From NCBI GenBank assembly GCA_964436765.1, contig CAYTEH010000001.1, forward strand, positions 17,151 through 81,150: a stretch of 64,000 bases of DNA, given 5' to 3'. Positions 57,210 through 64,000 of the stretch are shown in pieces. Below the pieces are notes generated by a model. It made no database searches. It worked only from the letters and a program-made list of their open reading frames with translations, and was not told where the DNA came from. This stretch comes from CAYTEH01 sp964436765 (lineage in GTDB: Bacteria > Patescibacteriota > Gracilibacteria > Peribacterales > Peribacteraceae). Position numbers and translations under genes: made by a program. Each line of letters starts with the position of its first letter. The first letter of the stretch is position 1.

Positions 57210-59299
57210 GGGGAGGGGGTTACGTCGATAGGCATTTCCTTGCTGTTCCTGTTGCCAAACGCGTCCGTGACGGTGAGCTTCACCCTGTACTTTCCGGGAT
57301 TTCCGCCGAACACGTGCACGAACCGTTCCTCGGGACTCTGCGCGACGATTTGCCCGGGCTGAGCATCGTACCGGACTTCCCACTGGTATGCATTGGGGGT
57401 GCCGGCGGTGCACTCGGGATTAAATTCAACGCCACCGCCCTGTTCCAGGCTTGTTCTGCTCGGAATAAAGCAGGCGCTCAGGAGCGGCTTCCTCACGACG
57501 ATCGTACGCCGTGCACTGTATTCTTTTCCCGTTGCGGTGACGATGGTGAGAGTGACTTCGTATTCTCCCGGGGCGGTATACGTATGCGTCACAAACGCAT
57601 CAGAACGCTCATCAACGCTGTTATCGTCGCCGTAGTTCCACCGGTAACCGGCAAACTGTTCCCCTGGGGGAATGAAGCTGTTCGAGCCGTCCAGCGTCAC
57701 TGTCAACGGTGCCGTTCCGCCATCCGGATTCACATCGATCACGGGCTCGACGGTGGGTGCAGTCACCTGGATGGTGATGGGCTTTCGCATGACCTTTCCA
57801 TCGGCGTCCTGACCGACGAGCGTCACGTAGTAAATACCCTCGCGCCTGTACGTGGCCTCGAGCGTCGTGCCCGTCACCTTCGCTTCCGTGCCGGGCGCGT
57901 ACTCCCACTGGAACTCGACAAGCGGCCGTGCCGTCTTGGGCGTCAGTGCGAATTTGAGCGGCACATCGCCGTTGATTTTGTCTCCGCGCACCTCCACGTT
58001 GCCCTCGAAGCGCAAATCACCCAGTGACAAACTCTGTGCAACGCGGACAATCGTCGTCAGCTCCGCAAGCTGGCCGCTCTGGCTGCGGACCCGCGTGATG
58101 AGCGGGAAGATCCCCGGCTTCTCGTACGAGTGCCCCACCCTGCGCAGGTCAGCCCCGCGCTCCTCCTTGCCATCCCCGAACTGCCACAGAACCTCCTTGA
58201 TGGGAGTGGTGGTCCTCAGCTGGAACAACGCCCCGAACGGCGCCGGACCCACCAGGTTCTTTGGCTCCGATTCCACCGTCACGGGAAACGGCAACGGAGG
58301 GGGGTTCTGCACGGTCACCGTCTTCTTAAACGTGAGCTGGGCTTTGGTATCCGTCGTCACCCGCGCCGACACATCGTAGTCACCGATCGCATAGAAGGTA
58401 TGCGCGATGTCCGTCTCGGTCTTCAGCTCCGGATCCGTGCCGTCCCCGAAATCCCAGGTGACGTCGACCATCGCCTTGGGATCTGCAAAGAGGTCTTTGA
58501 CGCTGAAGAGCACAGGCTGCTCCACGATGGGGCTGGCGGGCGTCACCCCGAACACGGCCGTGGGAATCGAAACGCGCTTGGCCGCCGTACGCATCGCATT
58601 GCCGTCCAGGATGATGCGAACGGACGCAATGAAAATCCCTTTCTTACTGTAGAGCACCGTCGTCGTGGGCTGCAGGCTGTCGTCGTTTGCTTTACCGTCG
58701 CCATCCGTATCCCAAATATACCGTGTGGGGCGGTAGCCGAGGTTCCGCAGAATCTGGGCCGCCCGCTCGGCACTGAACGTGACCGAGACAGGCGCGACAA
58801 AGTCCTCAATTTTTTTGGGCGCAAGCACATCGAGCGGCAACGACGGCTCTCGATTGATTGCAAACGGCACGATGACGCTGATGGCCAGGCCAGGAATGAG
58901 CGCAAGGACAAGCAGAAGAAGACTGCGCTGTCGCAACGCAATGGAGACGTTTGCTTTTGCGATGCGTCTGAATGCGAAAAAGCCGCCGCCGGCCAGCAGC
59001 GCCACTCCGATCATGACGCTGATCATTCCCGCCGACGTCAGCGCCTGGCCCTCGCCTGTCGGGCTCGGCAAGAGCATTAGGAGCGCCAGGCACCACAGCA
59101 CATATGCCGAATAGACTGAACCCAATGCAATGATCACCTTCTTCCTTGCGTTCTGGAACCCGGGCGGCTCGGGCTGAACCAGCGGTAACTGTTGGACCTG
59201 CGGCATGGGCTTCTGCGCCGGAGGGGTCGCCTGTGGCGGGGCAAGCCCGTCAACGGGGTGCATGTCGCCTGCGGAGGGAATGTTCTGGGCGTCTGGCAT
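57206..59299 (-). CDS. Membrane protein with multiple PKD domains
   Basis: 697 residues. Pro/Gln-rich cytoplasmic N-terminus (1-50), three TM helices (about 52-80, 88-110, 125-150), then a large outside part. PKD-type repeats are seen at 'TWDFGDGTDPELKTETDIAH' (near 285), 'LWQFGDGKEERGADLRRVGH', 'QWEYAPGTEAKVTGTTLEAT', 'RWNYGDDNSVDERSDAFVTH' and a last 'QWEVRYDAQPGQIV'. PKD domains mediate protein or glycan contacts outside the cell. It lies in a same-strand cluster with a lipoprotein, a beta-rich exported protein and a TPM protein. Confidence 0.85.
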   Translation of the reverse strand: MPDAQNIPSAGDMHPVDGLAPPQATPPAQKPMPQVQQLPLVQPEPPGFQNARKKVIIALGSVYSAYVLWCLALLMLLPSPTGEGQALTSAGMISVMIGVALLAGGGFFAFRRIAKANVSIALRQRSLLLLVLALIPGLAISVIVPFAINREPSLPLDVLAPKKIEDFVAPVSVTFSAERAAQILRNLGYRPTRYIWDTDGDGKANDDSLQPTTTVLYSKKGIFIASVRIILDGNAMRTAAKRVSIPTAVFGVTPASPIVEQPVLFSVKDLFADPKAMVDVTWDFGDGTDPELKTETDIAHTFYAIGDYDVSARVTTDTKAQLTFKKTVTVQNPPPLPFPVTVESEPKNLVGPAPFGALFQLRTTTPIKEVLWQFGDGKEERGADLRRVGHSYEKPGIFPLITRVRSQSGQLAELTTIVRVAQSLSLGDLRFEGNVEVRGDKINGDVPLKFALTPKTARPLVEFQWEYAPGTEAKVTGTTLEATYRREGIYYVTLVGQDADGKVMRKPITIQVTAPTVEPVIDVNPDGGTAPLTVTLDGSNSFIPPGEQFAGYRWNYGDDNSVDERSDAFVTHTYTAPGEYEVTLTIVTATGKEYSARRTIVVRKPLLSACFIPSRTSLEQGGGVEFNPECTAGTPNAYQWEVRYDAQPGQIVAQSPEERFVHVFGGNPGKYRVKLTVTDAFGNRNSKEMPIDVTPSP

Positions 59300-59302
59300 G
59301 GG

Positions 59303-60274
59303 TCAGGGCTGTACGGGAGCGGTGCGGAACATATCGAGCAGCGTGGACTCGCTCTCCAGAGGCACAAGTGAACCGGCCTCAGGAAGAAGCGTGCCTCCGT
59401 TCGACGCGTCATTCAAGAAGTCCGTTGATCCGAAGGTCTTCGCGGATACCGGAGGGGTGATGGCGGGGGCATCGTTGTGGCCGCTAAAATCGACGGCGAG
59501 ATCAATGCGGAGTGTCTCGGCACCTTCATCTCTGCGCCGGATATCCCATGTGACGCGGTGTACCAGGAACGTGCGTGCATCCACCCATAGCTGACCGGTG
59601 GCGCTGTAGTGGGAGATTTCCAGCTGTGCCGCCTGTTCGTCGAACTCCTGCTTTCGTTCCTGTGCCTGCTTCTTCAGGTACGAAACGAGACTCTCCGGAT
59701 TCACTGCTATGTCATACACGTATGCCCTGTTTCCGTGGATACGGCGGATCCCGTTGTCCCGCGTCACGGTAATGACCTGGCTCTGCGCGAGGAGCAATCC
59801 CGGATCCGGGCTTATGGAGGCGCCAGGAGCATCGGCGCGGGCCGAGTTCATCTTCCACCATTGGCCCCCAAACGTCGTCAAGGCCTCTGTGGGAAGCAAG
59901 GGGTGCGGCGGACTCACCTCGGCGGAGCGCAGGAAAAAATAGGTCGCCCGGGACTCCTCCGCGACCGTACTGACGTCGAAACGCACGGCATGAGTTTCCA
60001 CTCCTTCCACTGTTCCATCGAGAACGATATCCGCCTGCGTCAGACGACCGTGATCTTGCGTGACTCCATGCACGCTCAGATGGGCAGTGCCCTTCAGACC
60101 TGTGTTCATGCTGGGGGTCCCCCATACGTCTGCGGCAACATCAAACACCACCGACTGAAGCAGTCCGCTTTGTGCCGCCGCCTGCTTCATTACTTCCTCA
60201 GCAGGAAGCACGCTCTTTTCGCTGCAGGAAGAAAGCAAGCCGAGCGCGATGCATCCGATCAAAATTCGACGCAT
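59303..60274 (-). CDS. Predicted lipoprotein
   Basis: 323 residues. N-terminus 'MRRILIGCIALGLLSSCSEK' has a type II signal with lipobox LSSC, so Cys17 should be lipidated by Lgt. The mature part is a beta-rich domain with Thr/Val-rich strands, somewhat like LolA/LppX-type lipid-binding lipoproteins ('GTAHLSVHG', 'DIVLDGTVEG', 'QLWVDARTFLVHRV'); this is a fold-level guess. It lies 3 bp upstream of the PKD gene on the same strand. An in-frame upstream extension to 60409 is rejected because it precedes the signal peptide. Confidence 0.78.
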   Translation of the reverse strand: MRRILIGCIALGLLSSCSEKSVLPAEEVMKQAAAQSGLLQSVVFDVAADVWGTPSMNTGLKGTAHLSVHGVTQDHGRLTQADIVLDGTVEGVETHAVRFDVSTVAEESRATYFFLRSAEVSPPHPLLPTEALTTFGGQWWKMNSARADAPGASISPDPGLLLAQSQVITVTRDNGIRRIHGNRAYVYDIAVNPESLVSYLKKQAQERKQEFDEQAAQLEISHYSATGQLWVDARTFLVHRVTWDIRRRDEGAETLRIDLAVDFSGHNDAPAITPPVSAKTFGSTDFLNDASNGGTLLPEAGSLVPLESESTLLDMFRTAPVQP

Positions 60275-60326
60275 GATCGGAGAGAAGTGTGCCAGAATTC
60301 CAAACCCGATGCCAGCGGAAGCACAT

Positions 60327-61229
60327 CTAGCGCGTACGCAGCGTCGCCTCAATGTCTCCCGGCTCCTCGATCCTGAGCCTGACCGTTCGCCGTCGGCTGG
60401 CCCGCACATCGCCCTTCAGGAGCCAGAGCACCGTATCCCTGGACTTGAGCGCGTAGGGATTCGTCAGGCGAATGGTGACTGTCCGGCCGTCCATCGCCGG
60501 CATCCTCTCCGACAGAACTGTGCCGTTGCTCGCCTGCAGGTACAGGTTTTGCAGATCGGTGCCTCGCGCGGATCCGTCATTCGTGAATGTGACCGCATGC
60601 ACGTCCTGCTCGCGCCGTCCGGACGCCTCCAGCCGCACGCGGGCGAGGACTCGCCGCTCCCCATAGGTGAGCGGCACCGGGAGCTCGAGGTTCGACACGT
60701 TGATATCGGCGTGCATATTGTTGCCGCCCGCGGTGCTGAAGAGACCCTGCACTTGCTGCTCGACGGTGACTCGACCCGGTGAATGGAGAACGATGTCGCC
60801 GCTGGCCACGGAAAACACGTGCTGACCGGCCACCGCAGCGTCTTCGGCAAAATCCGTGACGATATCGATGGTTGCGAAACCGCATGCGGCAATGGAGAAG
60901 CCCCGCAAACGGAGGGTTGCCGTCCCGCTCCGCTGGAGCGCCGCCACAGGCGATATGCGCCGTCCAGCGACCTGCGCGTACACATGTTCAATGTCCGACC
61001 TGGCTCCAAGGCCCTTGTGACGGACCGTAATCGAGTCGATCATCGCGGGCGATGCGCATGATGCGACAGTCGCAAGACGCAGCACCGTCACCCGCGTGGC
61101 GCCCTGCGCGACGGACCGGGAAGGGGACGTGACGGTCACCTGCACATCGGCAGGAACAGCCTCGGCGTGCACCGCCGGAAGAATGGCAAACAACAACGCG
61201 AGAGCGGCCGACAGCATCATGCGTCGCAT
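60327..61229 (-). CDS. Secreted beta-rich protein of unknown function
   Basis: 300 residues with signal peptide ('LSAALALLFAILPAVHAEA'). The mature protein has two related halves of about 120 residues, each with a 'V..VRLxas' strand followed by 'DIEHVYAQVAGRRISP' or 'DLQNLYLQASNGTVLS'. The first half has two Cys ('ATVASCAS', 'IAACGFAT'). Family not recognised. It is part of the 57-62 kb envelope cluster. The start is either 61229 or 61241. Confidence 0.68.
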   Translation of the reverse strand: MRRMMLSAALALLFAILPAVHAEAVPADVQVTVTSPSRSVAQGATRVTVLRLATVASCASPAMIDSITVRHKGLGARSDIEHVYAQVAGRRISPVAALQRSGTATLRLRGFSIAACGFATIDIVTDFAEDAAVAGQHVFSVASGDIVLHSPGRVTVEQQVQGLFSTAGGNNMHADINVSNLELPVPLTYGERRVLARVRLEASGRREQDVHAVTFTNDGSARGTDLQNLYLQASNGTVLSERMPAMDGRTVTIRLTNPYALKSRDTVLWLLKGDVRASRRRTVRLRIEEPGDIEATLRTR

Positions 61230-61272
61230 GATATCCCGCATCGGGGTCCACGGCGATTATTTTCCCGACTTC

Positions 61273-62067
61273 CTAACGCAGGTCTCGTTCGATGATGGTG
61301 CCCGAACCGGGCAAGCGCCGCCCGTGGCTGGACGCGGCCGCCATCATGATGCCATCGAACACCGAGCCCGTGATGATGAGCAGTGGAACCGCCAGCCACC
61401 ATGAGTAGCTGATTGCGAGATACAGACCAAAGATCCCCCCCGCAATCGCTCCGACCCACATCTTCCTGCGCCAGAGCACACGAGTCATCAGGTATTGCAG
61501 AGCAATGAACAGCACTGCCAGTGCCCATCGCCCGAACCCGCCGCCGAGTGGCTCGTCGTAACGATGAACGGTGTACTCGCCGCTGATGTGCTTTTGGATG
61601 GCATCCACGGCCGCCGTTATACCCTCGATGTACTCGCCCCTCATGAAATGAGGCTGGATGTCGGTGGCGATGATGCCGGCTGCCACTTCGTCCGACAATG
61701 CCAGAGACGCGCCACTCCCGACGAGCATGACTTCTTCGTGATCCGCAAGCGTTGCCGCAACGAGCACGTCCCCGCCGCTACCCGTCTCCAGACGCCATCG
61801 CGCAGCCGCCTGCACGGCTGCATCCTGCAGCGTGGAGCCCGTCAGTGACTGCATCACGAGGAACGCAATGCTGTGTCCGCTCTCGCGCGCGTAGGTGCCG
61901 AGAGATCCCTCCAGTCGCTCTTCCTGATCGTCGGTGAGGATATCAATAGTCTCGGTGTAAAAACCGTCATTCGGCGGCGTTTCGAAATTCTGTGCTGCCG
62001 CCATCGAGTGGAGCGACAGGAGTGCGCAGAGTGAAGCCGTGACAAAACGGATGCGGAACGGTGTCAT
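61273..62067 (-). CDS. TPM-domain (YgcG-type) membrane protein
   Basis: 264 residues. Signal peptide 1-25, TPM domain 35-160 ('GFYTETIDILTDDQEERLEG', 'GHSIAFLVMQSL', 'VLVAATLADHEEVMLVGSG', 'YIEGITAAVDAIQKHI'), two or three TM helices (175-235), and a short basic tail. TPM domains include phosphatases and photosystem-repair proteins; the bacterial role is unclear. TATCAT lies exactly 6 nt before the ATG. It is the first gene of the envelope cluster. Confidence 0.85.
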   Translation of the reverse strand: MTPFRIRFVTASLCALLSLHSMAAAQNFETPPNDGFYTETIDILTDDQEERLEGSLGTYARESGHSIAFLVMQSLTGSTLQDAAVQAAARWRLETGSGGDVLVAATLADHEEVMLVGSGASLALSDEVAAGIIATDIQPHFMRGEYIEGITAAVDAIQKHISGEYTVHRYDEPLGGGFGRWALAVLFIALQYLMTRVLWRRKMWVGAIAGGIFGLYLAISYSWWLAVPLLIITGSVFDGIMMAAASSHGRRLPGSGTIIERDLR

Positions 62068-62086
62068 AGGCCGATGATACCACGCC

Positions 62087-63331
62087 TCAGCGCCGGAAGC
62101 CCCTGCTGCCGCCCCTGCGATTCCCGCCCGGCCTGCCCTGCCGAAACGACCTCTCGGGACGCTCCGACAGCTGCGACGTCGCGCGCGCCGGCGGAAGGTC
62201 GGTGGGAAGAACCTTGCGGGGCAAGGCGTTCCTAATCAGGCGCTCGATATCCATCAGGTCGCCCCGCTGGTCGGGGGTCGCGAACGACACGGCGCGTCCC
62301 TCGTGCCCCGCGCGCCCGGTGCGGCCGATACGGTGCACGTAATCTTCGGGGTTCTCGGGCAGGTCGAAGTTCACGACGAGTTCGATGTTTTTGACGTCGA
62401 TGCCGCGTGACGCGATATCGGTCGCCACCAGCACGCGATAGCGCCCGGTCTTGAATCCCTCCAGTGCGTCGCGCCGCTGCGACTGCGAACGGTTGGCGTG
62501 GATTTCCGCCGCACTCTGGCCCATATCCCTGAGCGACTTGGCGATTTTCTTGGCGCCGTGCTTGGTACGCGAGAACACGAGCACGGTCCCGTGGTATTCG
62601 GTGAGGAGCTTTTCGAGCAATTGCAGCTTCTGCTGCTTCTCCACCACGAAGACCTCCTGAATCACCTTCTCGGATGCGGTTCCGGCGGGGGCGATCTCCA
62701 CGCGCACCGGAAGCTTCATGTGCGAGGTGGCGATCTTCACGATCTGCTGGGGCATGGTTGCCGAAAAGAGCATGGTCTGGCGATCGCGCGGGACGACTGC
62801 CAGAATCTTGTTGATCTGCGGGGCGAAGCCCATGTCGAGCATGCGGTCTGCCTCATCCAGCACCAGCACTTTCACGGCTTTCAGGGTGATGAGATTCTGT
62901 TCCAGATGGTCGATGAGCCGCCCGGGTGTCGCAATGACGATATGCGGGCGTTCCCGGATCGCGCGGACCTGGTTGCCCATGGACATGCCACCGATGAGGA
63001 CGGCCGTACGGAATCCGAGCGCGTGCCCGAGCTTCCGGAAGGTTTCGTCCACCTGCAGCGCGAGCTCGCGCGTGGGGAGGATCACGAGGCCGTTGCCGCC
63101 GAAGGCACGGAGCCGCTGCATGAGCGGCACGCCGAATGCGAGCGTTTTGCCCGTACCCGTCTGCGCGATGCCGATGACGTCCTTGCCCTCCACCGCCACC
63201 GGGATCGACTGGAACTGGATGGGGGTGGGCACGGTGTACTTGAGCTTGCCGAGCACGTCGAGCAGCTCAGGCGAAATGCCGAGGCCTTCGAAGGAATGTT
63301 CTGGGATCGCCGGAGAGGATTGCGCACTCAT
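62087..63331 (-). CDS. DEAD-box RNA helicase (RhlE-like)
   Basis: 414 residues. Motifs in order: Q motif 'PTPIQFQSIP', I 'AQTGTGKT', Ia 'PTRELALQ', Ib 'TPGRLID', II 'VLDEADRML', III 'FSATMP', IV 'VLVFSRTKHGAKK', V 'RVLVATDIASRGIDV', VI 'YVHRIGRTGRAG'. The C-terminal tail is Arg/Gly-rich ('RPGGNRRGGSRGFRR'), typical of RhlE for RNA binding. TATGAT lies 9 nt before the ATG. It is divergent from the methyltransferase. Confidence 0.95.
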   Translation of the reverse strand: MSAQSSPAIPEHSFEGLGISPELLDVLGKLKYTVPTPIQFQSIPVAVEGKDVIGIAQTGTGKTLAFGVPLMQRLRAFGGNGLVILPTRELALQVDETFRKLGHALGFRTAVLIGGMSMGNQVRAIRERPHIVIATPGRLIDHLEQNLITLKAVKVLVLDEADRMLDMGFAPQINKILAVVPRDRQTMLFSATMPQQIVKIATSHMKLPVRVEIAPAGTASEKVIQEVFVVEKQQKLQLLEKLLTEYHGTVLVFSRTKHGAKKIAKSLRDMGQSAAEIHANRSQSQRRDALEGFKTGRYRVLVATDIASRGIDVKNIELVVNFDLPENPEDYVHRIGRTGRAGHEGRAVSFATPDQRGDLMDIERLIRNALPRKVLPTDLPPARATSQLSERPERSFRQGRPGGNRRGGSRGFRR

Positions 63332-63404
63332 TGAGAGATGATCATAGCAGGTTTTTTCTCACGTGAAAGCCGAAATTCCAAATTATTCCTCTAGTATCAC
63401 GGCC

Positions 63405-63944
63405 ATGCTCGAAGTCCTGATTCTTCTTGCGGTGCTGCTGCTGATTCCCCGGACGCCGCAAAACCTCCTGTGGGTCTTCATCGCCATCGCCGTCATCATC
63501 CCGGGCACCTATGCCAACTGGAAAGGAGCCCCGTTCGTGCCAACGACCCGGCGCGTTGTGAAGACGATGCTGAAGCTGGCGAACATCAAGAAAGGTGAAA
63601 AAGTGTACGACCTCGGTTGCGGCGACGGCAGGCTCGTGTTCGCGGCGGCAAAGAAGCGCGCCCGGGCAGTCGGATATGAATTCTCTGTTCCCACGTTCTT
63701 GATTGCAAAATTTCTCTCGCTGTTCCACCGCGGCGCCACTATCCAGATGCGCGATTTCTGGAAGCAGGATTACACGGATGCCGACGTGATCTTCTGTTAC
63801 CTTCTCACGGAATCGATGCAGACGTTCAAAAAAATCGTCTGGCCGCAACTCAGGCCCGGCACGCGGGTGGTATCGCACTCCTTCAAAATGAAGGGCATCG
63901 AGCCGGTGAAGAAAGAGGGAACGGTGGTGATGTATGTGAAGTAG
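63405..63944 (+). CDS. Membrane-anchored class I SAM-dependent methyltransferase
   Basis: 179 residues from ATG 63405. One or two N-terminal hydrophobic helices ('LEVLILLAVLLLI', 'LLWVFIAIAVIIPG') precede a compact Rossmann domain with motif I 'VYDLGCGDGRLVFAAA', 'VGYEFSVPTFLIAK' and 'DADVIFCYLL'. The substrate is unknown; similar proteins are annotated only as methyltransferases. TAGTAT lies 7 nt upstream, favouring this ATG over the GTG at 63363. It is followed within 2 bp by a copy of the tRNA-Pro-linked repeat. Confidence 0.8.
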   Translation: MLEVLILLAVLLLIPRTPQNLLWVFIAIAVIIPGTYANWKGAPFVPTTRRVVKTMLKLANIKKGEKVYDLGCGDGRLVFAAAKKRARAVGYEFSVPTFLIAKFLSLFHRGATIQMRDFWKQDYTDADVIFCYLLTESMQTFKKIVWPQLRPGTRVVSHSFKMKGIEPVKKEGTVVMYVK

Positions 63945-63946
63945 GA

Positions 63947-64000
63947 TGGTCGGGACGAAAGGACTCCCTTCGACGGGCTCAGGGTAAACTTCTCGTCCTT
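63947..64000. repeat. Partial copy of the tRNA-Pro-linked 113-bp repeat at window edge
   Basis: The last 54 bases are identical to the first 54 bases of the units at 10343 and 10456, including the tRNA-derived 20 nt. No tRNA is visible before the window ends. Confidence 0.9.

Overview
This 64 kb GC-rich window (roughly 58-60% by eye) comes from a bacterium. It contains bL27, LepA, PriA, an initiator tRNA with C1 opposite A72, Mur ligases and Lgt. The compact gene layout, many S-layer-homology (SLH) proteins, very large Ser-rich surface proteins and ECF-sigma/DUF5667 pair suggest a Patescibacteria/CPR member. Peregrinibacteria (Peribacteria) is my best guess, by inference only, since no rRNA is present. 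The genetic code looks standard. A 100-N gap flanked by 55-bp identical ends shows this is a (probably metagenomic) draft scaffold.

Layout. 1-9.3 kb: 3' end of purL, an SLH protein, murC, an FtsB/DivIC-like gene, initiator tRNA, rpmA, thpR, lepA, pdxT. 9.3-20.3 kb: pdxS, a 113-bp tandem repeat carrying the 3' end of tRNA-Pro, a flippase, priA, an aquaporin-like channel, a SpoU methylase, an extended purQ, frr and pyrH bracketed by telomere-like inverted repeats, a C39-like protein, tRNA-Arg. 20.3-35 kb: a surface locus with a membrane glycosyltransferase, an ECF sigma factor, a 1360-residue N-x5-Q repeat protein (curlin-like), an SLH protein, an RTX/Ser-rich protein and an MBG/Ser-rich protein. 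The last two share an unrecognised four-cysteine C-terminal module. 35-48.5 kb: pyk, ftsL-like, rsmH, an L,D-transpeptidase-like gene, tRNA-Ser(GCT), a PD-(D/E)XK nuclease, a fatty acid desaturase, a ROK kinase, an M23 peptidase, and three pentose-phosphate genes (gnd, transaldolase, transketolase). 48.5-64 kb: tRNA-Ser(UGA), two SLH proteins, an ECF sigma with its overlapping DUF5667 partner, riboflavin kinase, a MurE-like ligase, rnhB, lgt, tsaD, a PKD/lipoprotein/TPM envelope cluster, a DEAD-box helicase, a methyltransferase, and another copy of the tRNA-Pro-linked repeat.

The strongest system-level signal is in gene starts. At 14 genes a -10-like hexamer (YANNNT) lies exactly 6 nt before the start codon, and at about a dozen more it lies 7-9 nt before. 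This predicts pervasive leaderless mRNAs. Several genes that do have a leader carry a polypyrimidine tract instead of a Shine-Dalgarno. tRNA promoters are placed the same way, so tRNA transcripts would begin at or near the mature 5' end. I used this rule to choose several starts below.

Other unusual points are a dispersed family of palindromes and long intergenic inverted repeats, loss of one zinc site in PriA, loss of the selectivity-filter arginine in the aquaporin, and a MurE-like ligase without its N-terminal domain or the usual amino-acid-specificity motif.
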